Of a stretch of DNA of 64,000 bases, positions 22,221-33,330 are shown in pieces. The DNA lies in assembly GCA_032821775.1 (NCBI GenBank), contig JAVLRN010000005.1, positions 1,178,001 to 1,242,000 on the forward strand, written 5' to 3'. Position 1 is the stretch's first letter. Each line of letters begins with the position of its first letter. The translations under genes were made by a program, and so were the position numbers. Origin of the DNA: Sanguinoderma infundibulare (taxonomy: Eukaryota > Basidiomycota > Agaricomycetes > Polyporales > Polyporaceae). The notes under the pieces are model-generated. The model ran no database searches, was not told the origin of the DNA, and worked only from the letters and a program-made list of their open reading frames with translations.

Positions 22221-22800
22221 ATATCATCTATTCGATGATCTCAAATCCGTTCTCGACTTCCCCTCTCCACACCTTTGTTCTCGCCGCTTATCGCCTCTTA
22301 CTCGAAGCTCACACCTATCGCTTTATCCCTGCTGTCGTTGCTCATCTCTCCTTTGCAGCACCAGTAGATATATCAACGACTCTCTTCGTCGTCACCCTCT
22401 CATCCCCAAACTATATTACAATCTGTCCGCATCTATTATTATTACTAGCATCTCGCGACCGTCATGATATCCCCTGTAGTGGCCGACGTCGCCTTCTCCT
22501 GTACCATTAGCGATTTCAAGTAGTATTGTTCTCTGGATACTTGACGTCCGTCTCATGTTTTTGTTCCATTGTGACTGTTTAGGGGAACTTCTCTTAGTCG
22601 TACGCACGCATCACCAGTGCTCATAACGAAGTGTACATCATAATGTAATCGATTTGGTCGCGATTCAATGTGGGGAAAGCGCGGTGTGATCAACCTCCTA
22701 ATCGGGAACAATGCACAGCAGTACGTACCGTCAGCTTTAAACCCATCCGCCAAGCTTCGAGTACATAGTGCTTCGCGCCATGTCGTGACCAGAACCGTCG
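22221..22800. other. Pyrimidine-rich intergenic region
   Basis: 580 bp after the orphan stop codon. The first ~280 bp are strongly C/T-rich on the plus strand, then become AT-richer; probably 3' UTR followed by the promoter of the PIG-Y-like gene. No gene seen. Confidence 0.4.
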
Positions 22801-23307
22801 ATGCGTCACCGCCATTCGCACAAGTCCCAGCCTAGCTGGTTCGCAGCAACCAACACCCTAGATAAGTGAGTTCCAGCGCGAAACAAGCGACCCGTGCGAC
22901 GGAACTCGAACAGGCCGTGCTAACCACCTGCATTCCAGCCATTCCCGCAGGGAGGCCCGTCCGCCCAGCCCGGTCGTGGGCTGCGCCCTCGTCGCAGCCT
23001 CGATCTTGTTCCTGCTCGTCGGCTCCTACGCCGTCTTCTTCAGCGCGTTCGTCCCCACAACCGGTCTTTGGGTACGTATGCACGTCGGGCTCTCGATGGG
23101 AGTCAGTCGCGGCTGACACGTAGCTTCATTCCTGTGTTCGGCGTCGGATTCGGATTTGTGCTGCGGGTGGCGGACGGAATCGTGAAGGTCCTGGACGTCT
23201 TGGCGCGGGACGCGCACTACAAGTACCTCGTCGTCATGCTCGTCTCGTCCGGGACCGGCTTCGTGATCGCGAACTGGGTCGGGTGGCAGTACTACAGGAA
23301 CTCGTGA
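22801..23307 (+). CDS. PIG-Y-like subunit of GPI-GlcNAc transferase, 105 aa
   Basis: Proposed exons 22801..22865, 22939..23071, 23188..23307. After a short Ser/His/Arg-rich N terminus come two hydrophobic helices: VVGCALVAASILFLLVGSYA and YLVVMLVSSGTGFVIANWVG. The end, NWVGWQYYRNS, resembles the W-x-G-x-x-x-x-R-N/H C terminus of PIG-Y, a tiny ER-membrane subunit of the enzyme that starts GPI-anchor synthesis (GlcNAc transfer to phosphatidylinositol). Intron 2 (116 nt) is longer than usual and its acceptor GTGAAG is not ideal. I chose it because it joins TTGLW directly to VLDVLARDAHYKYL in phase 0. An alternative acceptor at 23106 would insert about 27 residues in frame. The family call is by pattern only. 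Confidence 0.6.
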
Positions 23308-23790
23308 AACCAGTGTATATACATTATGCGGAGCCGCGGCGGCTGGCAGAACCGCACTGTGTATATAGAGGCGGCTTGTGGCCTGAGACTACGATATGAT
23401 ATGTAGACCCCGATACCCGATCATCGGCGTGTGCTTCCCTTCTTCGCTCGTCGCTGTTGTATACAGCGGTCCTTCGGTACGCAGTAACCACAGCGGCATG
23501 TGCCGTGAGCGGAAGCATACATGCGAGCCAGAGGCGGGCCACTGGGGATGGAGCAAGATATGATATGACGACATACAACACATGCCGAGGGAGAAACTAT
23601 AACGTGCATGTAGATGGAGATTCGCGTACTCGAGACAACAAAACAAGACAGCATATCGATCGATGGAGCAGACAACCAAACGCAACTGACAAGGCAATAA
23701 GTTAGAAAACCAAAATATGCGCAAACGTCCAGACTCGTCTAGGCGAGAGTGGTGCAGCGACTCGCTCCTTCCGCCCCTCCGTCTTCGAGT
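23308..23790. other. Convergent 3' spacer
   Basis: 483 bp between the stops of the PIG-Y-like gene and the SFI1-like gene. Mixed composition, no supported coding sequence. Confidence 0.4.
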
Positions 23791-26700
23791 TTACGGCGAA
23801 TACGCGCGCTCCGTGATGGTAGGCGCACGCGATCGGCGCCGCACCTCCTTGAGCTCTTGCCAGAGGCTGCTCCGCCCGCGGTTGTTGGACGGCGCGACGT
23901 CGCCCGCGACGCTCGGCGGCGCACTCTTGGGCGGCAGCGGGCGGATGTCCTTGCGCCACGCAGAGATCCCGCCGCCGTACGCTGGCGGGGCTGGCTCCGG
24001 CTCCGTTTCTGACGGACTTGGGTCCCGAGGGATTGTCCGCCGAGAACTGAACTTGGGTCGTTCGGGAGAGCGCGGTTTGCGTTCACGGCCGCGTTCGGGC
24101 GAGACAGTACGGGGCTTGTCGGCGAGCAGGCCGGCGACGCCGCCGCGAGAACGGTTGGTGGACGGCCGCGCGAAAGGTGCCCTTGAGGCGCTCGATGCTG
24201 GACGAGGAGGCTCCTCCGCCTCGTCGTCTGTAGGCGTCGCAGGTCGGATCGCACGCCGCGTTGGGAAGACGTTGCGCGCACGGGGAGCCAAGGCAGTCCC
24301 ACGCTGGGCTACAGGCAGCTGCCTTGGCGCAGACGACAGGAGCTCCAGGTACCGAGCGTAGCTGTCAGGATTGTTAACATCTGTCAGATGAAGCGAGCCT
24401 AGGTGCTCAACATACTTGATCGCTTTGTGCTCGATCTTCTTCTTCTGGACTTGCCTCCACAGGGCGAAGACCCTGCCTATGGCAAGACGTGAGTCTAGGC
24501 AGAATGGGGATAAGGATAAGACTTACCAAGTGTGTTGCGACGATCCATATCCCGCGCTGCTTTCGCTTGCAAAGCCTGGGGCATGAGCTTCTTCCATTTC
24601 GCCCAGTACGCCTTCTTAACATTGTAGTTGTAGACTTTGACGGCGGTAGGCAACTATAATTCCAGATCAACACGCCATCATCATGTCATAGACGAGTTCA
24701 CTTACCAATGACTTCTTTTTCCAAGCGGTGAAAGCCCGGATGACGAGATCCGTTTGCTGTTTCTTAATGAACGAGTCCGCCTGTAAGGCACATGAGCCAT
24801 GTCCTGCGGTAATCCGGAGCCGTCAAACGTACCAGTGGTTGCAAGCGGATGTCCATATACCGTTCTCGCCACTTGTCGAAGGCGCTCGCCGCTGTCATGA
24901 GCTTGAACTCTTCTTCCCTCTCCTGCAGTTGCAGCCTGCGATGCCTCGCTTTTCTCGCGGCTGTGAGCCATCGGATGAAGATCTTGCGCATGTTTTCTGT
25001 CGTTGCGTTAGCATGACATCAACCAAGCCGCAGGGCGCGGTGTGACGGGGTCTTACCTGCGCGTTTGACATCCTGGTAGCTTTCCATGAGGCTCAGCTCA
25101 TGGACGTGGCGCTTGCCGACAGCCTTCCATTTTTCGTATGCACGACTAGAGACCCATTGTGAGATCGTGGAATATTGGCCGCACGAAACCGTACTCACAG
25201 CACAAGGAGTTGATCACGATGATGTATCGTCTCGAGCTCTCGGAACTTGAGATCCGCCACCCGAGTTGTCCAATGTCGCAGAGTATTCGCCATGATCCGC
25301 TGCAGCGCACATCAGATTTGTCGCAAGACAAAAGAACCTCTCGTATGTCACGTACTAAGGCAACTCTTGTCCGGATCTCATGCTCCGCAAGCTTGAGAAG
25401 ACGCTGCTGTCTCGCCCGGGTGTGCCATTCTAAACCATGGTCAACATGTCTCAGCTCTCGCACAAATGTGTACAGTGCTCACCTATGAAGACTTTCTTGG
25501 CCGCTCGTAGCTCGAACTCCTTGAGCTTCTTCTCACGACGCTTTTCTTGGACTTTAGCGGTCCATACGTTGAAGAAGCGCCGCAACAGGAAGTACTTCCG
25601 GGCAACCTTCGCTTGCTTGGCCTTGCGCAGGAGTGCGCGAAGCTGCAAACGCCAGCTAAGCATCATCTGGTACTGCAGCCGCTCTCGATCGTAGTGAACC
25701 GCGAACGATTGCGCATTCTGGTGAGATTGGCGCACTTCGCGCCATCTCTTGAGCACGAAAGCAGCTTGAAGAGAAGTGGAGCGCGTCCTAAATAGGTGTG
25801 CCAGTTCTGGTGGAAAGGCCAATTAGCTTCCAGAAGTATCCGAGGAGGGCCGGTTCCGCTCACCTTCCCGTTCTCTCTGCTCCTCCATCCGCCGTCTCCA
25901 CTGTGCCCAAGCCTGTTTGAGTAGCCGTAGAGCTCTAACGCGCGTGAGTAGGTGGCCACGCTCATGAGCCTTCCAGATGCGCATGACGGCCCGAACCAGT
26001 ATGGCATTTTGTCTTGTTACGTGTTTCACAGCACGGTTTTCCATGGCCTAATAGTCGTTAGCAATGGTTTTCGTATTTGACATGAAGGCAACCTACTTGT
26101 ATGCGCGCTCGTGCAGCCTGCCATCGGCGCAGGGTGTGTTTAAGGACCAGCGTGTTATTGAACCGCTCTGCGACGTGGTATTGCGCTCTGCCAGAGTCGG
26201 CTTTAGACATAGCTAGCGTCAAAAAGCAGGAACACTCACTGGCTACACCTCCAAACGTCCATAGCGTTCGTCATAACACGCAGGTTGACGCGGGCAGTAA
26301 TAGTTCTCTCCGCATGGCGTATCTCCGTTCTGTGCCGCCAGACATCCCACAGACGACTCCGGAGCTTCTCGTCTCGGTCGTGCTCGAAGTAGTCCGCCGC
26401 AGCCTCGAGCTCATCCAATTTGTGTAGCCTCGTCTTCCACTTGACGAAAAAGCGGGCGACGGCTTTGCGCGCAAACTGCTGCTCCGCGAGATGCGAGAGG
26501 TAGGACTGCCGCCACTTGGACCACATTTCCTTCTTGAGACGGAGCTCATCCCTCTCACGCACGGTCTTCATGCGCGCCCGCATGTCCTCTCGCCATTCCA
26601 CATGTTTGCGGTGATGTTTGCGCTCCTTATCCTTCTGCCTCCAGATGTGGTAGAAACGCTTCAGGCAGCGTCTGTCGGAAAGGGCGGCCACGCGAAGGTG

Positions 26701-27950
26701 AAGCTCGCGTCGTTGAGCGGTGCGATTCCTCCATGTCAGCAGAGCACGGCGAAGTATGAGGGAGTCTCTGGCGTCCGCAATTTGTTCTCCGGTCGACTGT
26801 AAATGCGCGCGTCAGCATGAGTTGATACACAACCTGAGGGGCATCGACTTACGATGATCCAGTCGTAGCCCTGCTTCCAGACGTCATAACACCGCTCCAC
26901 GAGCCGGTCGTTGTAGAACTGGGCCGCGGTCTCCTCGTCCTGCGTCTCCCTGACCCTCCTGAAAGCCTCGTCTGCATTCGTCACGCTTCCCCTCCGATCC
27001 CTTTGCGGTGGCACGGCGACCTGATTTGGGGGAAGCTGGGCAGGTATCGGGGGAGACGGCTCCCGCGTCGTTCCAAATCTTCTCACTGAAGATGGCACCT
27101 CCCTACCCTTACCCTTATCTTTGTAAGGAATTGGAGGGGGGTCATCGCGTACAACCGCGCCGTAGGATGGCGGGACACTCGACGCTTGCGTGGTGGTCTC
27201 CGCGTTGGTTTCGGCATCCCAGCGCGTAACGGCGGCCGTGCGCGCGCGGGCAGCCAATCGGCGCAGGACGACTGAAGGGTTGGTTTCCGCGGAGGGAGGT
27301 CCGGTATCGAGGCCAAGGGAGTTGGATGAGGCTACGGTGGCTGGCGAGCCGAACCGTCGGATGGGTCGTGGTGTATCGTGGACATTGGGATCGGGGGATC
27401 GTCTGCTGGTTGCGGGTCTCGTAGTGGGTTCGTCTTCGGTATATTCGGTCTCCTCTTGATGAGAGTGCAATGTGAATGTATCAGGGTCGGGGGGAGCGTA
27501 GGGCACCTTCGCGGAGGGTTTTGGCGCAGCCCGTGCAGGAGTAGGTGTCGGTCGTGAGACACGCGTCGTCCTCCCGCCTCTTGCCCCTGTGCCAGCCTTG
27601 GAAACATACCCTTGCTGGTCCTTAACCGTGTTCCACTTGTCCGCCCAGCTTTTCCCCTTCATGGTACCAATCTTGAGGAGCTTCCCATAGTAAACCACCT
27701 CGTTCTGGGGATCCAGTCCGCGTTCCTGCAAGACATCGTTGTAGGCTTTGAAGATGGTCAGAAAGGTCGAGGATGTGGCGGGTGCACGACTGATGACTTC
27801 ATCTATGAAGTTGACCTCTTCGGGGGAGAGTCCAACAAGTTCTGGTGCGGTCGGTGGCTGAGTATCATCAGTGAAGTCAGAGACGCGTGAAGATGGTCCA
27901 GCGGGAGCTCGTAGAGGGGGTGAGGCGCGTGAGGGGCGGAAGTGGGACAT
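23791..27950 (-). CDS. SFI1: SFI1-like spindle pole body/centrin-binding protein, 1189 aa
   Basis: Twelve exons: 26853..27950, 26240..26796, 26097..26187, 25864..26047, 25483..25806, 25356..25429, 25199..25299, 25057..25145, 24833..24996, 24706..24780, 24527..24653, 23791..24476. Residues 1-350 are Pro/Ser/Thr-rich and contain SPEEVNFIDEVISRAPATSS plus a globular patch. From about 350 to 960 there is a long helix of ~23-35 residue repeats with a Trp followed by basic residues: RCYDVWKQ, LLTWRNR, RFYHIWRQK, EMWSKWRQ, RFFVKWK, RLWDVWRH, TLRRWQAAR, VMRIWKAH, AWAQWRRR, FVLKRWRE, LRRFFNVW, TLRHWTTR, AYEKWKA, IFIRWLTA, FDKWRERY, FTAWKKK, AYWAKWKK, VFALWRQ. This is the centrin-binding repeat array of Sfi1, which bridges duplicating spindle pole bodies. 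The C terminus (~200 residues) is Arg/Ser/Pro-rich with several SP sites. Confidence 0.88.
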
Positions 27951-28256
27951 GACCAGTTCACCGGCGCGCGCGATTCATGCTCAAAGGTGACGGACAGCAG
28001 CAAGAGTCAACCGACTTCTGCCAGTGCCAGTGCAAGCTCCGCCGTCGCGTCGCGCGCGTTACACACGTGACCCTGTTCGGCGCCTAGGACATCAGCAACT
28101 TGAAGTCGACGTCGATGCTCACGACAGAAGGGAAGGAGAACGACGAATAATGAGGGGTGCGATTGAGGGTCCTTAATACAGATGATGTACATATAGTGTT
28201 ACAAAGTGCAAGTATGGTATTACAACATATCCAACGACAATAAATCAGTCCTCCAC
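27951..28256. other. Spacer SFI1 to RMD5
   Basis: 306 bp between two tandem minus-strand genes; serves as 3' UTR of RMD5 and promoter of SFI1. No further feature seen. Confidence 0.4.
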
Positions 28257-29737
28257 TTAGAAATATACGCGCAGAGCCGACTGGATAGTCGACTCCGCGG
28301 GACAGTACGGGCACTTCACGCGACTATACAAGCTCATGAGTAAGCCGGACGAGTATTGGAACACGGCTAAAGACATACCCTCCGGGCTTGCTCAACTTCT
28401 GCAAGCTCTCTTTGGTGATGACATGCCCGCAGGCCAACATCATCGGCGGGTTGGCTTCCGTCGACTGTTCCTTCGACACCGGGCAGGCAAAGATGGAGTG
28501 GTATCTGTTCTCTGCAGGCAAGGGTATCTCAATCTGCGGCAAGATCAACGTTTACGAATGCGGTCAGGTCATAGATAAAGGCAGGCTCACGGGAAGTTCG
28601 TCCGTCTGGCTCCACTCGCTCTTCCGTTCTCGCATCACCTTCCGCCCCTTCTCGATACGCGCCAAAGCCCCGCCACCGCCAATGTCGCCAATGACGCGAA
28701 GCGGTGCCTGCCTGCTCATGCCAAGGTTGGCGCAGTACTCCGTAGCAAACATGCTTTGCAAGTCGGAGTGTATTGAAGGGTCGGCGAGGTCCGCATAGGG
28801 TGACTTCAGGAGCTTGCTCATGGGCAGGTAGAGCACACAAGTCATCAATCTTTGCACTTCCGCTCGATGGTACGCAAAGAATGGGGAGAGGTTGGCCCGC
28901 GAGTAAGCAAGTGCTGCTTCGTAGTTGGGGGAATGCGAGAGTATCAGGCGGAGGTACTGGAATCGATGCAGGTGGAACTCCAGTGAAGACGACCGGCTTT
29001 GGAGGAAATCTCGATGCCGATGTGTCCACCTGCAAGACGTAACTGTCAGAGGAGGGAAACATGGCAGAGGAGGATGTGGACACACTCTAGGGCTGGGCTG
29101 ATATCACCTTGTCGTAACGAGGTCATAATTCTGTGCAAGTCCATGAACTGTGCTCGGTGCTCCTGAGAAATAGTGACATCCGATTCCTGCCTCACACCAA
29201 CAGTCAGGTGGAATGCTAGCAAACAGTAAAATATGAACTCACGCTGAGAAATGTCTCCGCCGTCTCAAACTGTCCTGTCCTAAGAAAATGCATGGCAACG
29301 GTGCGTTCGAGCGCAAGCTTGGCTTCTGGCGACGAGAACAACGGCTCGTACGATGGGAGAGGGTTCGTGAATTTCTGCAAGAGACTGCAAGTCAGCAAGC
29401 CGCTTCCTCTTTGAGGTCACGCAATCTAAACTTTGGAGTTTTCAGTCGTCTGCGGCACACCACGCACCTTGTCCAACGCCTTCCCGACCCTCGCAAGCGC
29501 ATTGTACACCTCCTTCTGCCTCTCGTCGATTTCCTTCTTCTTCTCTTCAGTCGCCTTCGCAAGAGTGACAAGCGTCGCCTGCGACCCGGTACCGTTCTGG
29601 AATCGTTCCCTCGCATTACGCAAGGACTCCAACAGGGCGTCGAGCGACTGGTCAATTGAGGGACCCTTGCCCTTGCCTGCGGGCGCACCGGACGCAAGTT
29701 TCTCGAGCTTCGCAAGCTCCTTCAGAGGGCCGTCCAT
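28257..29737 (-). CDS. RMD5: GID/CTLH E3 ligase RING subunit RMD5 (GID2), 387 aa
   Basis: Exons 29468..29737, 29243..29374, 29086..29186, 28591..29029, 28379..28533, 28257..28323. N-terminal ~90 residues are a charged coiled-coil-like region. The middle has the LisH/CTLH helices ([34 protein letters not shown], the last block typical of CTLH) and the CRA region up to about 315. The C terminus is the degenerate RING of this family: C331, C349-G-H351, then K-C370-P-Y-C373, ending ALRVYF. Family knowledge: RMD5 and FYV10 form the catalytic core of the GID complex that ubiquitinates gluconeogenic enzymes after glucose return. It is divergent from NSA1 with only 180 bp between starts. Confidence 0.93.
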
Positions 29738-29917
29738 GGCTGTACGAGAGATGGGGGCAAGAACTTGGACGATGCTGAGTCGGTCTTTGTGGCACGAGAC
29801 AGGCTGGGGCAAGAACGGGCGGCAAATGGCGGGAAGCCCGGAGCGGTCGATGGTGATGGGCGCTACGAATTTGTATATCTCTTCGCTTCGATCGTCTGCG
29901 TCTGGGGCTCGCTCGCT
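29738..29917. promoter_or_regulatory. 180-bp bidirectional promoter RMD5/NSA1
   Basis: Only 180 bp separate the two divergent start codons, so both transcription units share one small control region. No TATA box is visible on either strand. Confidence 0.5.
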
Positions 29918-31445
29918 ATGCCGCACTTCTACTCTGGAGACGAGCTGGGTGCTCTGAAATCCATATCGTACGCTGCTGGAGATAGTTCTAGCGAATGGAA
30001 GGCCACCACCACGGTCCTGGTCCCCGGCAGCTCGTCGGGCCGCTCTAAAACTGTCCAGAAACTCGCTTTGCACCGGTCTCCAAACTCAAATGCTCTGGTA
30101 TTAGTGTCGTCCTTACCTTGATGTGATCGTCCATGCTCATCTCGTCTTGTTCAAGGATAGCTAGCCGCAGTACACGCAGATGGTTCTGCTGCTGTCCGTA
30201 ATGTTCAAGAGGACTCCCAATTGTCGGTAGTGCATGAATGGGTGGAACCGCGGCTTAAGGACAGTCAGAAGTTTGTGGGGCTCGCTCTGGAAGACAAGTG
30301 AGTCCTATTGCCTGATTTCTTGCATGGTCGCTCAGTGTTGAGTAGCACAGTCTACACTTGCACCTCTAACGGCGCTCTGCGTCGTACAAAACTTCCACTA
30401 GACGGGTCGGAGCCGTCACAGTCCTTGTCAATTCTGCCCATGCGCCTTTGCGAATGGCGTCTCTCTGAAGACTCACGCACGTTTGCGTACGGCGGGGAAG
30501 AGGTGGAGTTGTCGCTTTGGGATACAGAGAAAGCGTTCTCGGAGAAGCCACCAGCCGCTCAACCCGCCTCGACGGATTCCAAGAAGAGGAAACGGGACGA
30601 CCAACTACTTCCCGCGGAACTATGGCGTGCCAAGAACGTAAGCACTATAATGTTCCATCCATTCGTCCTAGTGTTGAAGCAGTACCGGCAGGTTCCGAAT
30701 GATCATCTGAGTCTCCGCCAACCCGTGCACAATACCGCGCTCACATTCCTGCAACCGTCTCCCAACCCTTCTCACCAACACCTACTAGTTGGCACAGCGA
30801 GTGGCAATGTGAGACGGTATGACACGCGGGCGGCGCGTAGGCCTGTATCCGATTGGAAGGGCATTGGCAAGGTTGGCGGTATCAGCACCGTCGAGAATGG
30901 CTTCCACGAACAGTATGTGATTAGTGCGTTAACCCATGTACCGGCCATGAAGGATTGACCACCGTCTTAGCGAAGTATTTGTCGCGGATCGCGGCAGCAC
31001 CTTATCCGCTCTGGACCTCAGGAACGGTCGAATGATCTATACTTACAAAGGTTGGTGCCCCGCGTGCACGCCTGTTTCGAAGTGCTGACGCGATCCCCGC
31101 GCAGGGATCTCGGGCGCCGTCACGTCCGTCGCACCAGCGCAATCTTTCATGGCGTCAGCTTCGCAGGACCGCTATGTCCGGCTGAACTCGACGTTCGGGC
31201 CGCCTGCCGAGGCAGGGCAACAACAGGACCGAAAAGGCGAGACGCTGTGCAAGGAATACATGAAAGTTGTCCCCACTGTTGTTGTGTGGGATGGAATTAG
31301 CGGCACGGAAGAGACACCAGCTGAACAACGGCAAGTGGATGACCCCGAAGACGAAATATGGGACGCAATGGAGACAGCGGAAAACGGCTCGGAGGATGAG
31401 GGCAAGAGCGTTCGCCGTCAGGAGAAGAAAACTCGGACGGCATAG
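29918..31445 (+). CDS. NSA1: Ribosome biogenesis WD-repeat protein NSA1 (WDR74), 416 aa
   Basis: Exons 29918..30097, 30161..30297, 30346..30637, 30692..30912, 30971..31050, 31105..31445. The start MPHFYSGDELGALKSISY matches the family N terminus. WD-like blades follow: LAAVHADGSAAVRNV, YTCTSNGALR, LVGTASGNVRRYDTRAARRPV, VFVADRGSTLSALDLRNGRM, FMASASQDRYVRL. The C terminus is acidic then basic (DEIWDAMETAE...RRQEKKTRTA). Family knowledge: nucleolar factor of early pre-60S particles, works with NOP16-type factors and the Rix7 AAA-ATPase. The acceptor of intron 2 is uncertain by one codon: exon 3 may start at 30343 or 30346. Ends 89 bp from the convergent pirin gene. Confidence 0.9.
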
Positions 31446-31534
31446 TTCCACTTCATGGGGCTCGAAAAGTACGTTACTTATGGGTCGTTATCGTTACACA
31501 GTAATATATGCAATGTCCCAGTGTTCTGTACCGT

Positions 31535-32882
31535 CTACAAACCTCCGATAACACTCTTCCAGCTGTGGGCCTTCTCAAAGCCATTCCGACCAAGCTGGTA
31601 GTCGACGAAGGTCTTCTGAATCTCTTCCGGAGATGTCATCACGAATGGTCCGTACTGCACGACAGGTTGATCGAGGGGCTCGCCGGCGACCAGGACGAAC
31701 TCGGTGTTGTCCTCCGTCGCGATCAGCTCTGCACCATTCTCCCCTGAGCCAGAGGAGAGCACTAGGGTGTGGAACGGCCCCTGGACTGTCGAATCGGGTC
31801 CGACCTTGAGGCCACCCTTCAACGCTGTTAAGAATCATATCAGCCCGGTGCAACACGATGGAAGCGAGCGACTTGCTGTAGATGAACGATGTCCAGCCGG
31901 CGGCTGTACGAGAGAGGTCAGCTCTGCACAAGGACGGCGGTGCATGATGAACTTACGAATCTCTTGAAAAATCGTCCCGGGCTTGTTGAAGATGACGTGG
32001 AAGTACCAGCAACCTCCGAGAGGCCGCACAGGTGACTCAACGCCGTGGCTCTTCCCGCTGATGACCCGGATCTTGACGGGGCCGTCCTTGCCTTGGGGAA
32101 ACGCCTCGTGAACCCTGACAGGTCAGTGACTACGTGCGTACGTTGCTGGTGAGCATGGAACGTACTGGTTGGGATCGAGTTCTTGATACGACGGTTCGAC
32201 CATCTTGTACTCCTTGGGGAGGTCCACCCAAAGTTGCAGACCGCGGGGCTCCGGGATGCCATCGCCTGAAACAGGCATCTCGGCGTGAATGACTAGGCGG
32301 TATGAACGTCAGTTGGCCTCTCGTGCGGGCGTTTCTGTCAATTACTCACTTCCTTTGCCCTGCGTATCGCGGGATCGTTAGAAAACGAAGATGGGGACAA
32401 GCAACGAAATGCCGCTTACTGCGCACATCCACTGCACACCCCCAGGTTTGATCTCGCCTCGGTGGCCCGCCGAGTCCTCGTGGCGACTCGAGCTGCACGG
32501 AATGAACGGTGAGTCAGGGATGCCCATAAGTAAAATATGATGTCCTACCCTTCCAGCATGTACGTTACCGTTGCCTGACCGCGGTGAGGATGGTCGGGGA
32601 AACCCTAGCACCGTGACATTCATAGTATCAGCCGCTTTCGCTGCGAACACATGGCGACATTCACTCACCGCTCCCTTTGAGATGTGGAAGTGGTCCAGCA
32701 TGAGGAACGGCGTAAGGTTCTTCAGCTGCGAGGTACCGATCGAGCGTCGCACGCGGGCCCCAACGCCCTGCAAATGCATAGGAGAACGTCAGAACCTGGT
32801 TTAGCAAATTTCAAAGCGTTGTCTCTACCTCTTCGGTTTCGACAGACAAAACCTTTTTCGTAACCGTCCTCGACGTCGACAT
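31535..32882 (-). CDS. Pirin-family cupin protein, 297 aa
   Basis: Nine exons: 32829..32882, 32669..32767, 32549..32604, 32420..32492, 32350..32359 (10 nt), 32166..32292, 31957..32114, 31877..31903, 31535..31824. Pirin fold: two cupin barrels. Iron ligands are in place: H56 and H58 in GFPDHPHRG, H100 and E102 in GKGIIHAEMP. Other family blocks are SIGTSQLKNLTPFLMLDHF, GGVQWMCAGKG, LQLWVDLPKEYKM and the C-terminal FVMTSPEEIQKTFVDYQLG. Intron 8 (31825-31876) uses a GC donor (ACA|GCAAGT); only this joins FIYT to LKGGLKVG. Family knowledge: nuclear or cytosolic Fe protein, some members with quercetinase activity; the role in fungi is poorly defined. Confidence 0.93.
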
Positions 32883-33330
32883 TCGTGCTATCTGGTTGAG
32901 TAGACAAGGAGTTGTGCGGGTGCGTAGTAGCCGAGAATCCAAGCGATGTGAAGACGACAGGGAGGTGAGCGGCGTCGGGCGGGCTTTTATACTGGCACAG
33001 GGACGGAACATGCTGGAACTTGCAACTCCATCGACTGCCACTCCTTATCCTCATCGAGCAGCATTTGCGCACGCACTCAGGAGGACGTTGGCGAGCGCAT
33101 CTGTAATCTGACTGCCCTCTATGGTCACAACGGCGCACGCCACATCAGCGCAACGGTATGACTAATCGCACCTACGAGCGCGTTTCGTCCTAAGTAGTCG
33201 CATTGAGCCCCGTGGCCACCGCTGAATTTCGAGAGGCACCGGGACCGGCGTGCAAGTACTGTCATGGCTCTAGCTAAGAGTACAGTGTATATTATAATAA
33301 ATCAGGTCATCCACCAGCCATGACAAACCA
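32883..33330. other. Spacer pirin to permease
   Basis: 448 bp between tandem minus-strand genes. Holds the pirin TATA box near its proximal end and the presumed AT-rich 3' UTR of the permease (around 33280-33330). No gene. Confidence 0.45.
32984..32991 (-). promoter_or_regulatory. TATA box of the pirin gene
   Basis: TATAAAAG read on the minus strand, 102 bp upstream of the pirin start codon: a perfect match to the TATA consensus at a plausible distance. Most other genes here lack such a box, so pirin may be more strongly regulated. Confidence 0.55.
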
